Of a stretch of DNA of 64,000 bases, positions 1 to 7,722 are shown piece after piece; the first letter of the stretch is position 1, and each line of letters opens with the position of its first letter. Origin of the DNA: Oerskovia sp042887685. GTDB taxonomy: Bacteria; Actinomycetota; Actinomycetes; Actinomycetales; Cellulomonadaceae. The stretch lies in the NCBI RefSeq assembly GCF_042887685.1, contig NZ_JBHVOS010000006.1, forward strand, positions 1-64,000, in the 5' to 3' direction. The notes beneath the pieces were generated by a model that was not told where the DNA came from, made no database searches, and was given only the letters and a program-made list of their open reading frames with translations. The translations under genes were made by a program, and so were the position numbers.

Positions 1-114
1 ACAAGAACTGCGCCACCCCCGGACGCCGCTCAGCAAACCCCGACCACGCCTGACCCAACCGACCGAACATCACACACTCACTCTCAGGAAGAAGGAACGA
101 ACCGGACGTGCGCG

Positions 115-2508
115 TCAGCGCGCGAGCTCGGCCCGCATCCGACGGGTGGAACGGCGGTTGCGGAAGAACCCTGCGACCAGGGCTCCCGCTCCACGGAAGA
201 AGTGGCCGTTGACGATCGTGAGCAGGCCCTCGGCCATGTCCATGCTCATCGCGCCGTTCGTCATCTTCGCGATGGCCCGGAACGGCATGCCGCGCAGGAA
301 CAGCAGGTTGAGGTCAGGGGTTCCCTTGGCCTCCGCGCGGGCGATCCGGCGCGCCAGCTCCCGGTAGGCGAACCGGGCCAGCGGGCTCCGTGCGTGCTGC
401 ATGTCCGACAACGGGCTGTTGACCCCGAGCGGCCCGGTCGCCCGACCCCGCGGGGAGAGGGGGCGACCCAGGAGCGCGGCGAACGCCTCGTCGGAGACGT
501 CCGTCACGTGGCCGGTACGGTACTCGTCCGGTACTGCGTCGACACCGGCAGCGGCGGTCCCCGCCACGACGTGCTCGGCCGTCAGGAGCACGGTCTCCAC
601 GTCGGAGGCCACGGCGAGCGTCCAGGCGCCGCCCTCGGTCTCCCAGGTGCCCGACGTCGTCGAGAAGTGCCGGAACGTGAACCGGTCGAAGTCGATGCGC
701 ACGCGCCGCGACTCCCCGGGTGCGAGGTGCACCTTCGCGAAGCCCTTGAGCTCGCGCGAGGGGCGGTGCACGCCGTCGGCGTCCTGGCGCCCCACGTAGA
801 GCTGGGCGACCTCGGCCCCCGCGACGTCACCCGTGTTGGTCAGGGTGAAGGTCACGCCGGCTCCGTCGACCGCGAGGTCGGCGTAGGCGAACGTCGTGTA
901 GCTCAGACCGAACCCGAACGGGAACGCGACCGGGACACCGACCGTCGAGTAGTAGCGGTAGCCCACGTAGGGCCCTTCGCGGTACTCGGCGTCGACGCCC
1001 TCGCCGGGGTAGTACCGCACGTTGGGGACGTCCTCGAGCCGGACCGGGTAGCTCTCCGCGAGGCGACCCGACGGGTTGACCGCACCCGTCAGCACCCGCA
1101 CCACTGCCTCGGCGCCGCCCTGGCCACCCAGGTAGCCGTGGACCAGCGCCCCGCACTGCGAGACCCACGGCACCTCCACGACGGATCCCGCGCTCAGCAC
1201 GACGACGATCCGGCTCGTGACCGAGGAGAGCCGCGCGAGCAGCTCGACCTGGCTCTGCGGCAGACGCAGGTGGCTACGGTCCTGCCCCTCCGACTCGCTG
1301 ATCTCGTCCAGCCCGAGGTACAGCAGCACCACGTCCGCCGCGCGCGCCGCGTCGACGGCCTCCGCGACGAGCGCGGGGTCCGAGTCCCCACCGCGGGTGA
1401 AGCCCTGCGCGGTCGCCACGACCTTCAGGTCCGAGACGCCCAGCGCGTCCAGGGCCGTCGTGAGGCGGGTCGGGTTGACGACCGAGGAGCCGGCGCCCTG
1501 GTAGCGGGGTGTCGCGGCGAAGTCGCCGACGACCGCGACCCGGGTCCCCTCTGCCAGGGGCAGGAGGTGGTCCTCGTTGCGCAGCAGCACAGCGCTCTGC
1601 TCGGCGACGGTGCGGGCCAGGTCGTGGTGCGCGTCGAGGTCGACCTCGCGCCCCGCCCCACCGATCCGGCTCCCGAGGACCTTCATCTCCTCGACCCGCG
1701 CGTCCAGGTCGGCCATGTCCAGCTCGCCGCGCTCCACGGCGGCCACGATCTGCGCGGCCGAGTCGAGGCCCGGCGAGGGCATCTCGAGCGTCCCGCCGCG
1801 GCGGACCGCCTCGACCGCGTCGTTGCCGCCGCCCCAGTCCGTCACGACCGCGCCGTCGAAGCCCCACTCGTCGCGCAGCACCTGCTGGAGGAGGAACGGG
1901 TTCTCGTTGGCGTACGTGCCGTTGATCAGGTTGTAGCTCGACATGATCGAGAACGGCGAGGACTCGCGGACCACGACCTCGAAGCCCGTCAGGTAGATCT
2001 CGCGCAGCGTCCGCTCGTCCACCACGGAGTCGCTCGTCATGCGGCGCAGCTCCTGGCTGTTGGCCGCGAAGTGCTTGGGGCATGCCGCGACGCCGCGCGA
2101 CTGGATGCCCCGCACGTACCCGGCGGCGAGGCGCCCGGAGAGCAACGGGTCCTCGGAGAAGTACTCGAAGTTGCGCCCGCACAGGGGGCTGCGCTTGACG
2201 TTCAGGCCAGGACCGAGCAGCACGTCCACCCCCTGGTCCGCAGCCTCGGCGCCGAGCGCCTCGCCGACCGACAGCGCCAGCTCGGGGTCCCAGCTGTTCG
2301 CGACCGTGGCCGCCGTCGGGAAGCAGGTCGCGGGCTGCGACGCGCCCAGGCCGAGGTGGTCGGCCGAACCGGTCTGCTTGCGGATGCCGTGCGGACCGTC
2401 GGACAGCCACAACGTCCGGATCCCGTGCCGAGGTACCGCCCGCGTCTCCCAGACGCTCTCCCCGCTGAGGAGTGCGGCCTTCTCGAGCGTGGTCAGTTCT
2501 TCCGTCAT
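115..2508 (-). CDS. Glycoside hydrolase family 3 beta-glucosidase
   Basis: A 797-residue retaining GH3 glycosidase, expected to remove terminal beta-linked glucose or a related sugar from oligosaccharides. There is no signal peptide or TM segment, so it should act on imported oligosaccharides in the cytosol. The N-terminal barrel (about 1-300) holds the substrate-binding KHF (about 145-147) and the nucleophile Asp224 in VVTDWGGG. The second alpha/beta domain runs to about 540 (SESEGQDR, about 405). A fibronectin-III-like domain (TGDVAGAEVAQLYVGRQD) follows. The last about 120 residues are a basic, helical-looking extension not typical of the minimal family. The gene lies 108 bases downstream of the GtrA-like gene on the same strand and may be co-transcribed. 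Family is certain; sugar specificity is not readable from sequence. Confidence 0.93.
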   Translation of the reverse strand: MTEELTTLEKAALLSGESVWETRAVPRHGIRTLWLSDGPHGIRKQTGSADHLGLGASQPATCFPTAATVANSWDPELALSVGEALGAEAADQGVDVLLGPGLNVKRSPLCGRNFEYFSEDPLLSGRLAAGYVRGIQSRGVAACPKHFAANSQELRRMTSDSVVDERTLREIYLTGFEVVVRESSPFSIMSSYNLINGTYANENPFLLQQVLRDEWGFDGAVVTDWGGGNDAVEAVRRGGTLEMPSPGLDSAAQIVAAVERGELDMADLDARVEEMKVLGSRIGGAGREVDLDAHHDLARTVAEQSAVLLRNEDHLLPLAEGTRVAVVGDFAATPRYQGAGSSVVNPTRLTTALDALGVSDLKVVATAQGFTRGGDSDPALVAEAVDAARAADVVLLYLGLDEISESEGQDRSHLRLPQSQVELLARLSSVTSRIVVVLSAGSVVEVPWVSQCGALVHGYLGGQGGAEAVVRVLTGAVNPSGRLAESYPVRLEDVPNVRYYPGEGVDAEYREGPYVGYRYYSTVGVPVAFPFGFGLSYTTFAYADLAVDGAGVTFTLTNTGDVAGAEVAQLYVGRQDADGVHRPSRELKGFAKVHLAPGESRRVRIDFDRFTFRHFSTTSGTWETEGGAWTLAVASDVETVLLTAEHVVAGTAAAGVDAVPDEYRTGHVTDVSDEAFAALLGRPLSPRGRATGPLGVNSPLSDMQHARSPLARFAYRELARRIARAEAKGTPDLNLLFLRGMPFRAIAKMTNGAMSMDMAEGLLTIVNGHFFRGAGALVAGFFRNRRSTRRMRAELAR

Positions 2509-2616
2509 GGTTCTGCTTCCGTTCCCCCACGGAGGTCTTCTCTCGTGGGTGCACTGGTGTGGTTCGGCACGCCCGACCGGTCCGACGGGCTGCGTTGCTC
2601 TGGGAGGGTGTCGCGA

Positions 2617-3249
2617 CTAGCGGGCCGCCTCGACGACCGGCTCGACGACGGTCGGCCCCGGACCTGGAGCACCGCCGGTCCCGGGCGCCGGCTTGAAGAT
2701 GATCTTGAGGATCGGGAAGTACACGAGGACCGAGATCAGCGCATTGATGATCATCGTGACGAGGTCGGCCCCGACCTCCCCGGTGCTGCCCCAGCGCTCG
2801 ACCATCCACTGGTAGATCGGCGCCTTGTAGAAGCCTTGCAGCGCCGCGGCGGCAAAGGTGATCAGCACGTAGGCGACGAAGTACCAGGCCGCCGCACGCC
2901 AGATGTTCGTGTCGGACTTGAACGTGACGTTGCGCTGGAGGAAGAAGTTGATGACCTGTGCGATCAGCAACGTGACCTGCACGGCCAGGAAGTAGGCCAG
3001 CCCGCCACCGCCCGTGGGCAGGGCGCCTGCCGCGTAGTCGAAGAGGTAGAACGGGGAGCCGTCCGCGTTCGTGCTCACGGCGAGCGCCTGGAACGTCTGG
3101 TCCACGAGCGGGGTCAGGTTGAAGACCCCCTTGAACAGCGGCATCAGCGCGAGCTGGAGCACCGTCATCCCGGTGCTCAGGAGCGAGAACATGATGAACT
3201 GAGCGACCGTGGGGCGCCGCTCGGAGAGATCAGCCCAGAACGCGCGCAC
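2617..3249 (-). CDS. GtrA-like polytopic membrane protein
   Basis: A 210-residue membrane protein with about four TM segments (roughly 18-40, 85-110, 120-142, 165-190). The pattern AQVINFFLQRNVTFKSD resembles the GtrA/flippase-like family, whose members help move polyprenyl-linked sugars or act with glycosyltransferases. The gene begins with GTG after GGAGG six bases upstream. It precedes the GH3 glucosidase on the same strand, and such pairs suggest a role in sugar handling, but that link is inferred. The assignment rests on hydrophobic pattern and one motif, so transport of another solute cannot be excluded. Confidence 0.6.
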   Translation of the reverse strand: MRAFWADLSERRPTVAQFIMFSLLSTGMTVLQLALMPLFKGVFNLTPLVDQTFQALAVSTNADGSPFYLFDYAAGALPTGGGGLAYFLAVQVTLLIAQVINFFLQRNVTFKSDTNIWRAAAWYFVAYVLITFAAAALQGFYKAPIYQWMVERWGSTGEVGADLVTMIINALISVLVYFPILKIIFKPAPGTGGAPGPGPTVVEPVVEAAR

Positions 3250-3373
3250 GGGAGACCTCCTGGTGTCCTCGGAGCTGCGTGGGTGCGTGGCCCGAGGTCG
3301 TCGCAGGAGCCACGACGGCGTGGCCGCAGCGCACGACGGCGACCTCAGGTGCGTGCTGCGTGCGTGGGTCCAC
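3230..3373 (-). CDS. Possible 47-residue upstream small ORF
   Basis: A GTG at 3373 is preceded by a strong AAGGAG ribosome site eight bases upstream and opens a 47-codon frame. It ends 20 bases inside the GtrA-like gene, so translation of the two could be coupled. The peptide has no recognisable domain or membrane segment. It could be a leader peptide or chance; only the ribosome site and overlap support it. Confidence 0.25.
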   Translation of the reverse strand: MDPRTQHAPEVAVVRCGHAVVAPATTSGHAPTQLRGHQEVSRARVLG

Positions 3374-3692
3374 TTGTGTGTCTCCTTCGACTGTCCAAGA
3401 GCGGTGGCAGGCCGGGCCGTCCCCCGCCGCGCCGTCGACCGTGCGGACCCGGGTGACGTCGGAGTCCGGCTCCGCGTCCGCTGAGGGCTGCGACGCCCCG
3501 GTGCCCGGCGACGTAGGTGTCACCGGTCGGTTGATAACGAACTCATCACAGCGCACCCCCGACGAGCCTGGCGGTCGGTTTGCATAACCTGTCGGTTCTG
3601 GCGCACAACCTGTCGCCCGCGCGAGCGTCCCCGGCGGGTGCGGGCCACCGTCGATCCGGTGGAGAAGGGCTCGCCGGACGACGGCGGGAGGT
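3250..3692. promoter_or_regulatory. Promoter/operator region of the GtrA-GH3 unit
   Basis: This 443-base gap holds the leader of the GtrA-GH3 unit, including the possible small ORF at 3230-3373. It contains two 13-base direct repeats, GCATAACCTGTCG (3582-3594) and GCACAACCTGTCG (3603-3615), set 21 bases (two helical turns) apart, and an inverted TGAT-N9-ATCA (3532-3548). These look like binding sites for a sugar-responsive regulator, but no cognate regulator is identifiable here. I see no convincing longer gene. Confidence 0.45.
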
Positions 3693-4319
3693 CTACAGCG
3701 GGAGGTCGCCGACGCGCGTCGGCACGCCGGGCAGCGGTGCCGCCGCCGGGGCGCGCAGAGCGTCGAGGACGAGCGCGTGGGCGCGGGTGTAGGCGTTCGC
3801 GGCGCTCGTCGTCCCGCGGGGCAGCCCACGGCTGACGGCGGCCATGAGCAGGACCACGTCTCCTGTCGCGACGTCCCCGCGCAGGCTTCCCTCGTGCTGC
3901 GCTGCACCGACGAGCTCGTCGACGAGGTCGACGAGCTCGTCCCGCACCTGCACGAGACCGGCGTGGTGAGCGAGGTCCGCGGACCCGGTCGCCGTGACCG
4001 TGCCGGTCAGCGTGAGGACGACCCGCAGGCGGTGGGACCAGCCGAGTGCACCGACCAGCGCGTCCCAGGCCGTGTGCTCGCGGTCGCGCGCCGAGCGCAT
4101 GTCGGCCAGGAGGCCCTCGAGCGCGTCCTGCAGGACGGCGCGCAGGAGCGCCTCACGGTCGGGGAACCGGCGGTAGAGCGTGCCGATGCCGACTCCGGCC
4201 TCGCGGGCGACGCTCTCCAGGGCGACGTCGGGGCCGACGTCGACGAACAAGGACGTGGCCGCCGCGACGATCTGGTCACGGTTGCGCTGCGCGTCGGCGC
4301 GCAGGACGGGCTCGGACAT
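3693..4319 (-). CDS. TetR-family transcriptional regulator
   Basis: A 208-residue repressor-type protein. Residues about 12-58 form the TetR N-terminal helix-turn-helix: IVAAATSLFVDVG, then VALESVAREAGVGIGTLYRRFPDREALL. The remaining helical domain should bind a ligand and dimerise. It is divergent from the flavoprotein gene at 4436, and the gap holds a perfect 17-base palindrome (4377-4393). That arrangement is typical of local autoregulation and control of the neighbour. Start chosen at ATG with GGGGGA upstream. The ligand is unknown; the neighbour suggests a steroid or other polycyclic ketone, which is inference only. Confidence 0.93.
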   Translation of the reverse strand: MSEPVLRADAQRNRDQIVAAATSLFVDVGPDVALESVAREAGVGIGTLYRRFPDREALLRAVLQDALEGLLADMRSARDREHTAWDALVGALGWSHRLRVVLTLTGTVTATGSADLAHHAGLVQVRDELVDLVDELVGAAQHEGSLRGDVATGDVVLLMAAVSRGLPRGTTSAANAYTRAHALVLDALRAPAAAPLPGVPTRVGDLPL

Positions 4320-4363
4320 CGTTCCCCCTCGGTCGGCCTCTTCCGCAGCAGCGTATCGCCCGC

Positions 4364-4369
4364 TAGATT
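4364..4369 (+). promoter_or_regulatory. Putative -10 of the flavoprotein gene
   Basis: TAGATT with a weak -35 TTCCGC (4341-4346) at 17-base spacing would start transcription near 4376, just at the palindrome. A repressor bound there would block initiation. Confidence 0.45.
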
Positions 4370-4376
4370 CTCGATA

Positions 4377-4393
4377 CGGAGGATCATCCTCCG
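4377..4393. promoter_or_regulatory. Palindromic operator between tetR and flavoprotein gene
   Basis: CGGAGGATCATCCTCCG is a perfect 8+1+8 inverted repeat in the 116-base divergent gap. Its size and symmetry match operators of TetR repressors, so binding by the adjacent TetR protein is the simplest reading. Confidence 0.65.
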
Positions 4394-4435
4394 GTTCTGC
4401 CGAAGCGTGTGGGTTGCGCGTGAGAGGAGGCCGCG

Positions 4436-6097
4436 ATGGAGCGGTCGTGGGACGACGAGGTCGATGTCCTGGTGGTCGGGACCGGTGCGGCAGGGCTCTC
4501 GGCGGCGATCGCCGCCTCGGACGCCGGCGCCAGGGTCCTGCTGGTCGAGGGGACCGACCGGTGGGGCGGCACGACGATGCGCAGCGGCGGCGGGCTGTGG
4601 ATGCCGGCCAACCCGCTCATGGCCCGCGACGGCGTCGAGGACTCCGTCGAGAAGGCGCTGACGTACCTCGACGCGGTGGTCGAGGACGCCGGTCCGGCGA
4701 CCTCGCCGGCACGCAAGCGGGCCTTCGTGGAGGCCGTGCCGGACGTCGTCACGAGCCTCGAGAAGCACGGCGTGCGCTGGGTCCGGGCGACCGACTACCC
4801 CGACTACTACCCGGAGGAGCCCGGGGGCATGGTCGGACGCAGCATCGAGGCCCAGGCCTTCGACACCCGACGGCTCGGGACGTGGATCAAGTACTCCCGC
4901 ATGAAGGACGGCGGGATGCCGCTCCCCCTGCGGACCGACGACGTGTGGCTCCTCGCGCGCGCCTGGTCCTCCCCCAGCGGGTTCGTCCGCGGCGCCCGGT
5001 TCGTCGGACGGACGCTCGGCTCCCTGGTGCGCGGGCAGCGTCCCGCGGGGATCGGCGCAGCGCTCGTGTGCTCGCTCATGCAGGTCGTCCGGACCCAGGG
5101 CACGCCGGTGCTGCTGAGCACGCCGCTCGTCGAGCTCGTCGTCGAGGACGGCGCGGTGGTCGGGGCGGTGCTCGGCGGACCGACGGGGCAGCGGGGCGTC
5201 CGGACCCGAGGAGGCGTCGTCGTCGCGGCCGGGGGTTTCGCGCACCGGACCGAGTGGCGCGAGAAGTACCACGGGGTCCCGGGATGGAGCGCGGCCGCCG
5301 ACGGCGACCTCGGGACCGGGATCGAGGCCGGCGTCGCTGCCGGTGGTGCCCTGGCGCTCATGGACGACGCCTGGTGGGGGGCCGGGGTCGCGAACGAGGA
5401 GGGGATGAACGGCTTCGTGCTCAGCGAGCGCAGCATGCCCTACAGCATCCTGGTCGACCAGGAAGGACAGAGGTACACCAACGAGTCGGCGAGCTACATC
5501 GACTTCGGGCACGCGATGCTCGAGCACGACCGCACCACGCCCTCGATCCCGTCCTGGCTCGTCCTGGACTCCCGCGCACGCCGCAAGTACCTGTTCACGA
5601 TCGCACCGTCGGGCACCAAGAAGCTCGAGGAGGCCGGGACCCTCGTCGTCGCCGACACGCTCGAGGACCTCGCCCGGTTGCTCCACATGGAGCCGGCGCG
5701 GCTCGCCGCGACCGTCGGACGCTTCAACGGGTTCGCGCGCACCGGCGTCGACGAGGACTTCCACCGCGGGGACTCCCTGTACGACCGCTACTACGGCGAC
5801 CCAGGGGTCAGGCCCAACCCGAACCTCGGCCCGATCGAGAAGGGACCGTTCACGGCCGTGAAGATCGTCCCGGGGGATCTTGGGACCAAGGGCGGGCTCC
5901 TCACCGACGAGCACGGCGCAGTCCTGCACGAGGACCTCACCCCCGTCCCCGGGCTCTACGCGGCGGGGAACTCGACCGCAGCGGTCATGGGCCGCACCTA
6001 TCCCGGTCCCGGTTCGACGATCGGGCCGGCCGTCGTCTTCGGCTACCTCGGTGCGCGCCACGCCGCGTCGCGCGCGGTCGTGACCGCCGCCCCCTGA
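4436..6097 (+). CDS. FAD-dependent 3-ketosteroid-delta1-dehydrogenase-like oxidoreductase
   Basis: A 553-residue flavoprotein of the succinate dehydrogenase/fumarate reductase fold, closest in pattern to 3-ketosteroid-delta1-dehydrogenases. The N-terminus has the dinucleotide motif VVGTGAAGLSAAIAA (about 11-26) and the FAD-ribose contact LLVEG. The middle holds RYTNESASYIDFGH, and the C-terminus has the flavin-binding GLYAAGNSTAAVMG followed by RTYPGPGSTIGPA. In KstD enzymes this region carries the catalytic Tyr/Gly pair, and it is conserved here. ATG follows AGAGGAGG at good spacing. It is divergent from the TetR gene and followed by a strong hairpin. The substrate may be a steroid or another cyclic ketone; the electron acceptor is unknown. 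Confidence 0.8.
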   Translation: MERSWDDEVDVLVVGTGAAGLSAAIAASDAGARVLLVEGTDRWGGTTMRSGGGLWMPANPLMARDGVEDSVEKALTYLDAVVEDAGPATSPARKRAFVEAVPDVVTSLEKHGVRWVRATDYPDYYPEEPGGMVGRSIEAQAFDTRRLGTWIKYSRMKDGGMPLPLRTDDVWLLARAWSSPSGFVRGARFVGRTLGSLVRGQRPAGIGAALVCSLMQVVRTQGTPVLLSTPLVELVVEDGAVVGAVLGGPTGQRGVRTRGGVVVAAGGFAHRTEWREKYHGVPGWSAAADGDLGTGIEAGVAAGGALALMDDAWWGAGVANEEGMNGFVLSERSMPYSILVDQEGQRYTNESASYIDFGHAMLEHDRTTPSIPSWLVLDSRARRKYLFTIAPSGTKKLEEAGTLVVADTLEDLARLLHMEPARLAATVGRFNGFARTGVDEDFHRGDSLYDRYYGDPGVRPNPNLGPIEKGPFTAVKIVPGDLGTKGGLLTDEHGAVLHEDLTPVPGLYAAGNSTAAVMGRTYPGPGSTIGPAVVFGYLGARHAASRAVVTAAP

Positions 6098-6104
6098 CCG
6101 GGAA

Positions 6105-6137
6105 CGGCGTGCTCCCGCCACGCACGGGAGCACGCCG
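6105..6137 (+). terminator. Terminator after the flavoprotein gene
   Basis: A perfect 13-bp stem (arms 6105-6117 and 6125-6137) with a 7-base loop, followed by a short pyrimidine run, starts 8 bases after the flavoprotein stop codon. Confidence 0.8.
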
Positions 6138-6325
6138 GTACCTTTCTCGCCGTCGCGCACGGCGTGATCGGCCTTCTCTGGTGCGCCGGCAACATCACGG
6201 GCTGGCGCCGGGCCACCCGACGGCTCGGAGGAGCGTCGGTCGCACGGGCGACGGACCAGGTCACGGGGGTCCTCCTCGTGGCGTCCGGGACCAGGAAGGC
6301 CGCGAGCGCCCGCAGGCGGCGCGGC
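6134..6325 (+). pseudogene. Remnant of a LysE/RhtB-type transporter C-terminus
   Basis: The frame running through 6140 reads TFLAVAHGVIGLLW, then TRRLGGASVARATDQVTGVL and LLVASGTRKA. This resembles the last TM helices of LysE/RhtB amino-acid exporters (the drvTGvlLvxxGxrLA pattern). No start or N-terminal half exists upstream, where the terminator hairpin sits. I read it as a decayed fragment. The rest of the 6098-6479 gap shows no gene. Confidence 0.4.
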
Positions 6326-6479
6326 GGGACCTTGTGCCCTGGCGGGCCCGACGGGGCGGGTGTGGACTGGGGAGAGTCCCCCCGACCCGAGGAGTGCCAC
6401 ACCCGTGCCCGCCGCCGCCCGTCCCGATCACCTTCCCGTCGCAGGGGGGCCGCCCGGGAGGCCGGGCGTCCTCGGGCAG

Positions 6480-6932
6480 GTGAGCCCGGTGCGGACCGTC
6501 GTCTACTTCTACTCGTCGGCGTCGGGCATGGTGCGCTCGTTCGCGCACCGCCTGGGACGCGAGGCGTTCGACCTGAGCGACCGTGAGGTCCGCCGCTCCG
6601 TACCGGAGGGGCCCTGGTTGCTGCTCACGCCGTCGTACAAGACGGGGAACGTCGACAACGACACCGTCCCCGAGCCGGTGCGCCGCTTCCTCGCGAGCCC
6701 CGTCACGCGGCGCCGTCTCGTCGGGGTCATGGGGTCGGGCAACCGGAACTTCGGCGAGCACTACCAGGCCGCGTGCCGGCAGATCGCCCGGGCGTCGGGG
6801 CGTCCGGTGCTCTTCGAGTTCGAGCTGCAGGGCACGTCGTGGGACGTCGAGGAGGCCCGGCGCATCCTGGAGGACCTGGACCGGGCGCTCGACGTCGAGC
6901 ACGCGAGGCGCGAGGCGGGCGCACAGGTCTAG
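6480..6932 (+). CDS. nrdI: NrdI flavodoxin-like protein (class Ib ribonucleotide reductase activase)
   Basis: About 150 residues from GTG at 6480 (GTG at 6489 is an alternative). NrdI is a small flavodoxin that supplies superoxide or another oxidant to build the Mn(III)2-tyrosyl cofactor of the class Ib reductase small subunit NrdF. Diagnostic patterns are the FMN-phosphate loop VYFYSSASGMVRSF near the N-terminus, LLLTPSYKTGN, GVMGSGNRNFGEHY and FEFELQGTSWDVE. No nrdH, nrdE or nrdF flanks it, whereas actinobacterial nrdI is usually inside nrdHIEF. It is therefore an orphan, or a second copy serving a locus elsewhere. A hairpin follows. Confidence 0.85.
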   Translation: MSPVRTVVYFYSSASGMVRSFAHRLGREAFDLSDREVRRSVPEGPWLLLTPSYKTGNVDNDTVPEPVRRFLASPVTRRRLVGVMGSGNRNFGEHYQAACRQIARASGRPVLFEFELQGTSWDVEEARRILEDLDRALDVEHARREAGAQV

Positions 6933-6983
6933 GTCTAGGAAGACCGGAGGCCGCGGGAGGGGCCACCGCGGGACGACAGCACC

Positions 6984-7021
6984 GGCGCCGTCCGGGGACC
7001 CCCTGCTCCCCCGGAGGCGCC
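6984..7021 (+). terminator. Hairpin terminator downstream of nrdI
   Basis: GGCGCC-G-TCCGGGG pairs with CCCCGGAGGCGCC, with one bulged base and an 11-base loop, about 50 bases after the nrdI stop. No U-tract is evident. Confidence 0.55.
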
Positions 7022-7132
7022 GGGCGGTCGCAGCGTGACGGGACGCACGACCCCCAAGGCCTCGACCGTCACGAACTGCGACATCCGTACTCTACTGAGG
7101 GCATCTCTGGCCGGACGCCCATGTTCCTGTAG

Positions 7133-7148
7133 ATGAGAGAGCTCTCAT
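7133..7148. promoter_or_regulatory. Inverted repeat upstream of the HTH cassette
   Basis: ATGAGAG-AG-CTCTCAT is a perfect 7-bp inverted repeat with a 2-base centre, about 137 bases before the HTH start. It is a candidate operator for the HTH regulator. The rest of the 6933-7284 gap holds the nrdI hairpin and the cassette -10 but no gene. Confidence 0.45.
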
Positions 7149-7272
7149 GTGAACTGCACCACACGCACGCGCAGATCACACAACGCCGCCACATCGGACC
7201 CGCCCTCTCCCCCGCCCGACGGCTGTCCACTGGCCTGACGGACCGGTGCTACCAGCACCCCGCCGATCCTGG

Positions 7273-7278
7273 GACAAT
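7273..7278 (+). promoter_or_regulatory. -10 element placing a leaderless start at 7285
   Basis: GACAAT lies exactly 6 bases before the GTG at 7285, and no Shine-Dalgarno is visible. This geometry puts the transcription start at the start codon. Confidence 0.5.
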
Positions 7279-7284
7279 CGATGG

Positions 7285-7722
7285 GTGACGACACAGGAGA
7301 ACCCCCCGGGCGAACGGCTCAGCCGCGCGTTCCAGCACCGCCTGAACGAGCTGTTCGCGACCAGGCAGCGGGCCGGACGCGGCGCGACCAACCGCGAGGT
7401 CGCGACCTGGATGACCGAGCACGGCTACGCCGTGAAGGAGGCCTACCTGAGCGCGCTGCGCGGCGGCCACCGCACCTCTCCCTCGCTGCGCATCATCGAG
7501 GGCCTCGCGGCGTACTTCGGCGTCGAGCCCAAGGACCTCCTCGACACGGGCGAGGACCCCAAGAAGGAGCTGCGCCTGGCCCTGTCGGACCACGGTGTCG
7601 AGGCCTTCGCGATGCGCGCCGAAGGGCTCTCTGCGGAGAACGTCCGTGCGGTGACCCAGCTCCTCGACCAGATGCGACGCATGCAGTCGCTCCCTGCCGT
7701 CGAGACCGACGACGAACCGTGA
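7285..7722 (+). CDS. XRE/EspR-like helix-turn-helix regulator
   Basis: A 145-residue DNA-binding protein, first gene of a four-gene cassette. Residues about 8-75 form a cro/C1-type HTH (TNREVATWMTEHGYAVKEAY, then LSALRGGHRTSPSLRIIEGL and AAYFGVEPKDLLD). The insertion between the HTH helices recalls mycobacterial EspR-type regulators. The C-terminal about 60 residues are helical and probably dimerise. GTG at 7285 is preferred over upstream candidates because of the -10 element six bases before it. Its TGA overlaps the GTG of the next gene, an IrrE/ImmA-like protease. In ImmA-ImmR and PprI-DdrO systems the protease cleaves the neighbouring XRE repressor. I infer a similar relation here; it is untested. 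Confidence 0.88.
   Translation: MTTQENPPGERLSRAFQHRLNELFATRQRAGRGATNREVATWMTEHGYAVKEAYLSALRGGHRTSPSLRIIEGLAAYFGVEPKDLLDTGEDPKKELRLALSDHGVEAFAMRAEGLSAENVRAVTQLLDQMRRMQSLPAVETDDEP

Noticed and set aside
1..114. End of another gene at the left edge
   Set aside because: No frame with coding character is seen; it looks like non-coding sequence downstream of the GH3 gene.
202..3456. A 1084-codon + strand frame opposite the GH3 and GtrA-like genes
   Set aside because: Mirror-frame artefact; composition is Arg/Val/Glu-rich without any fold, and it crosses two real genes.
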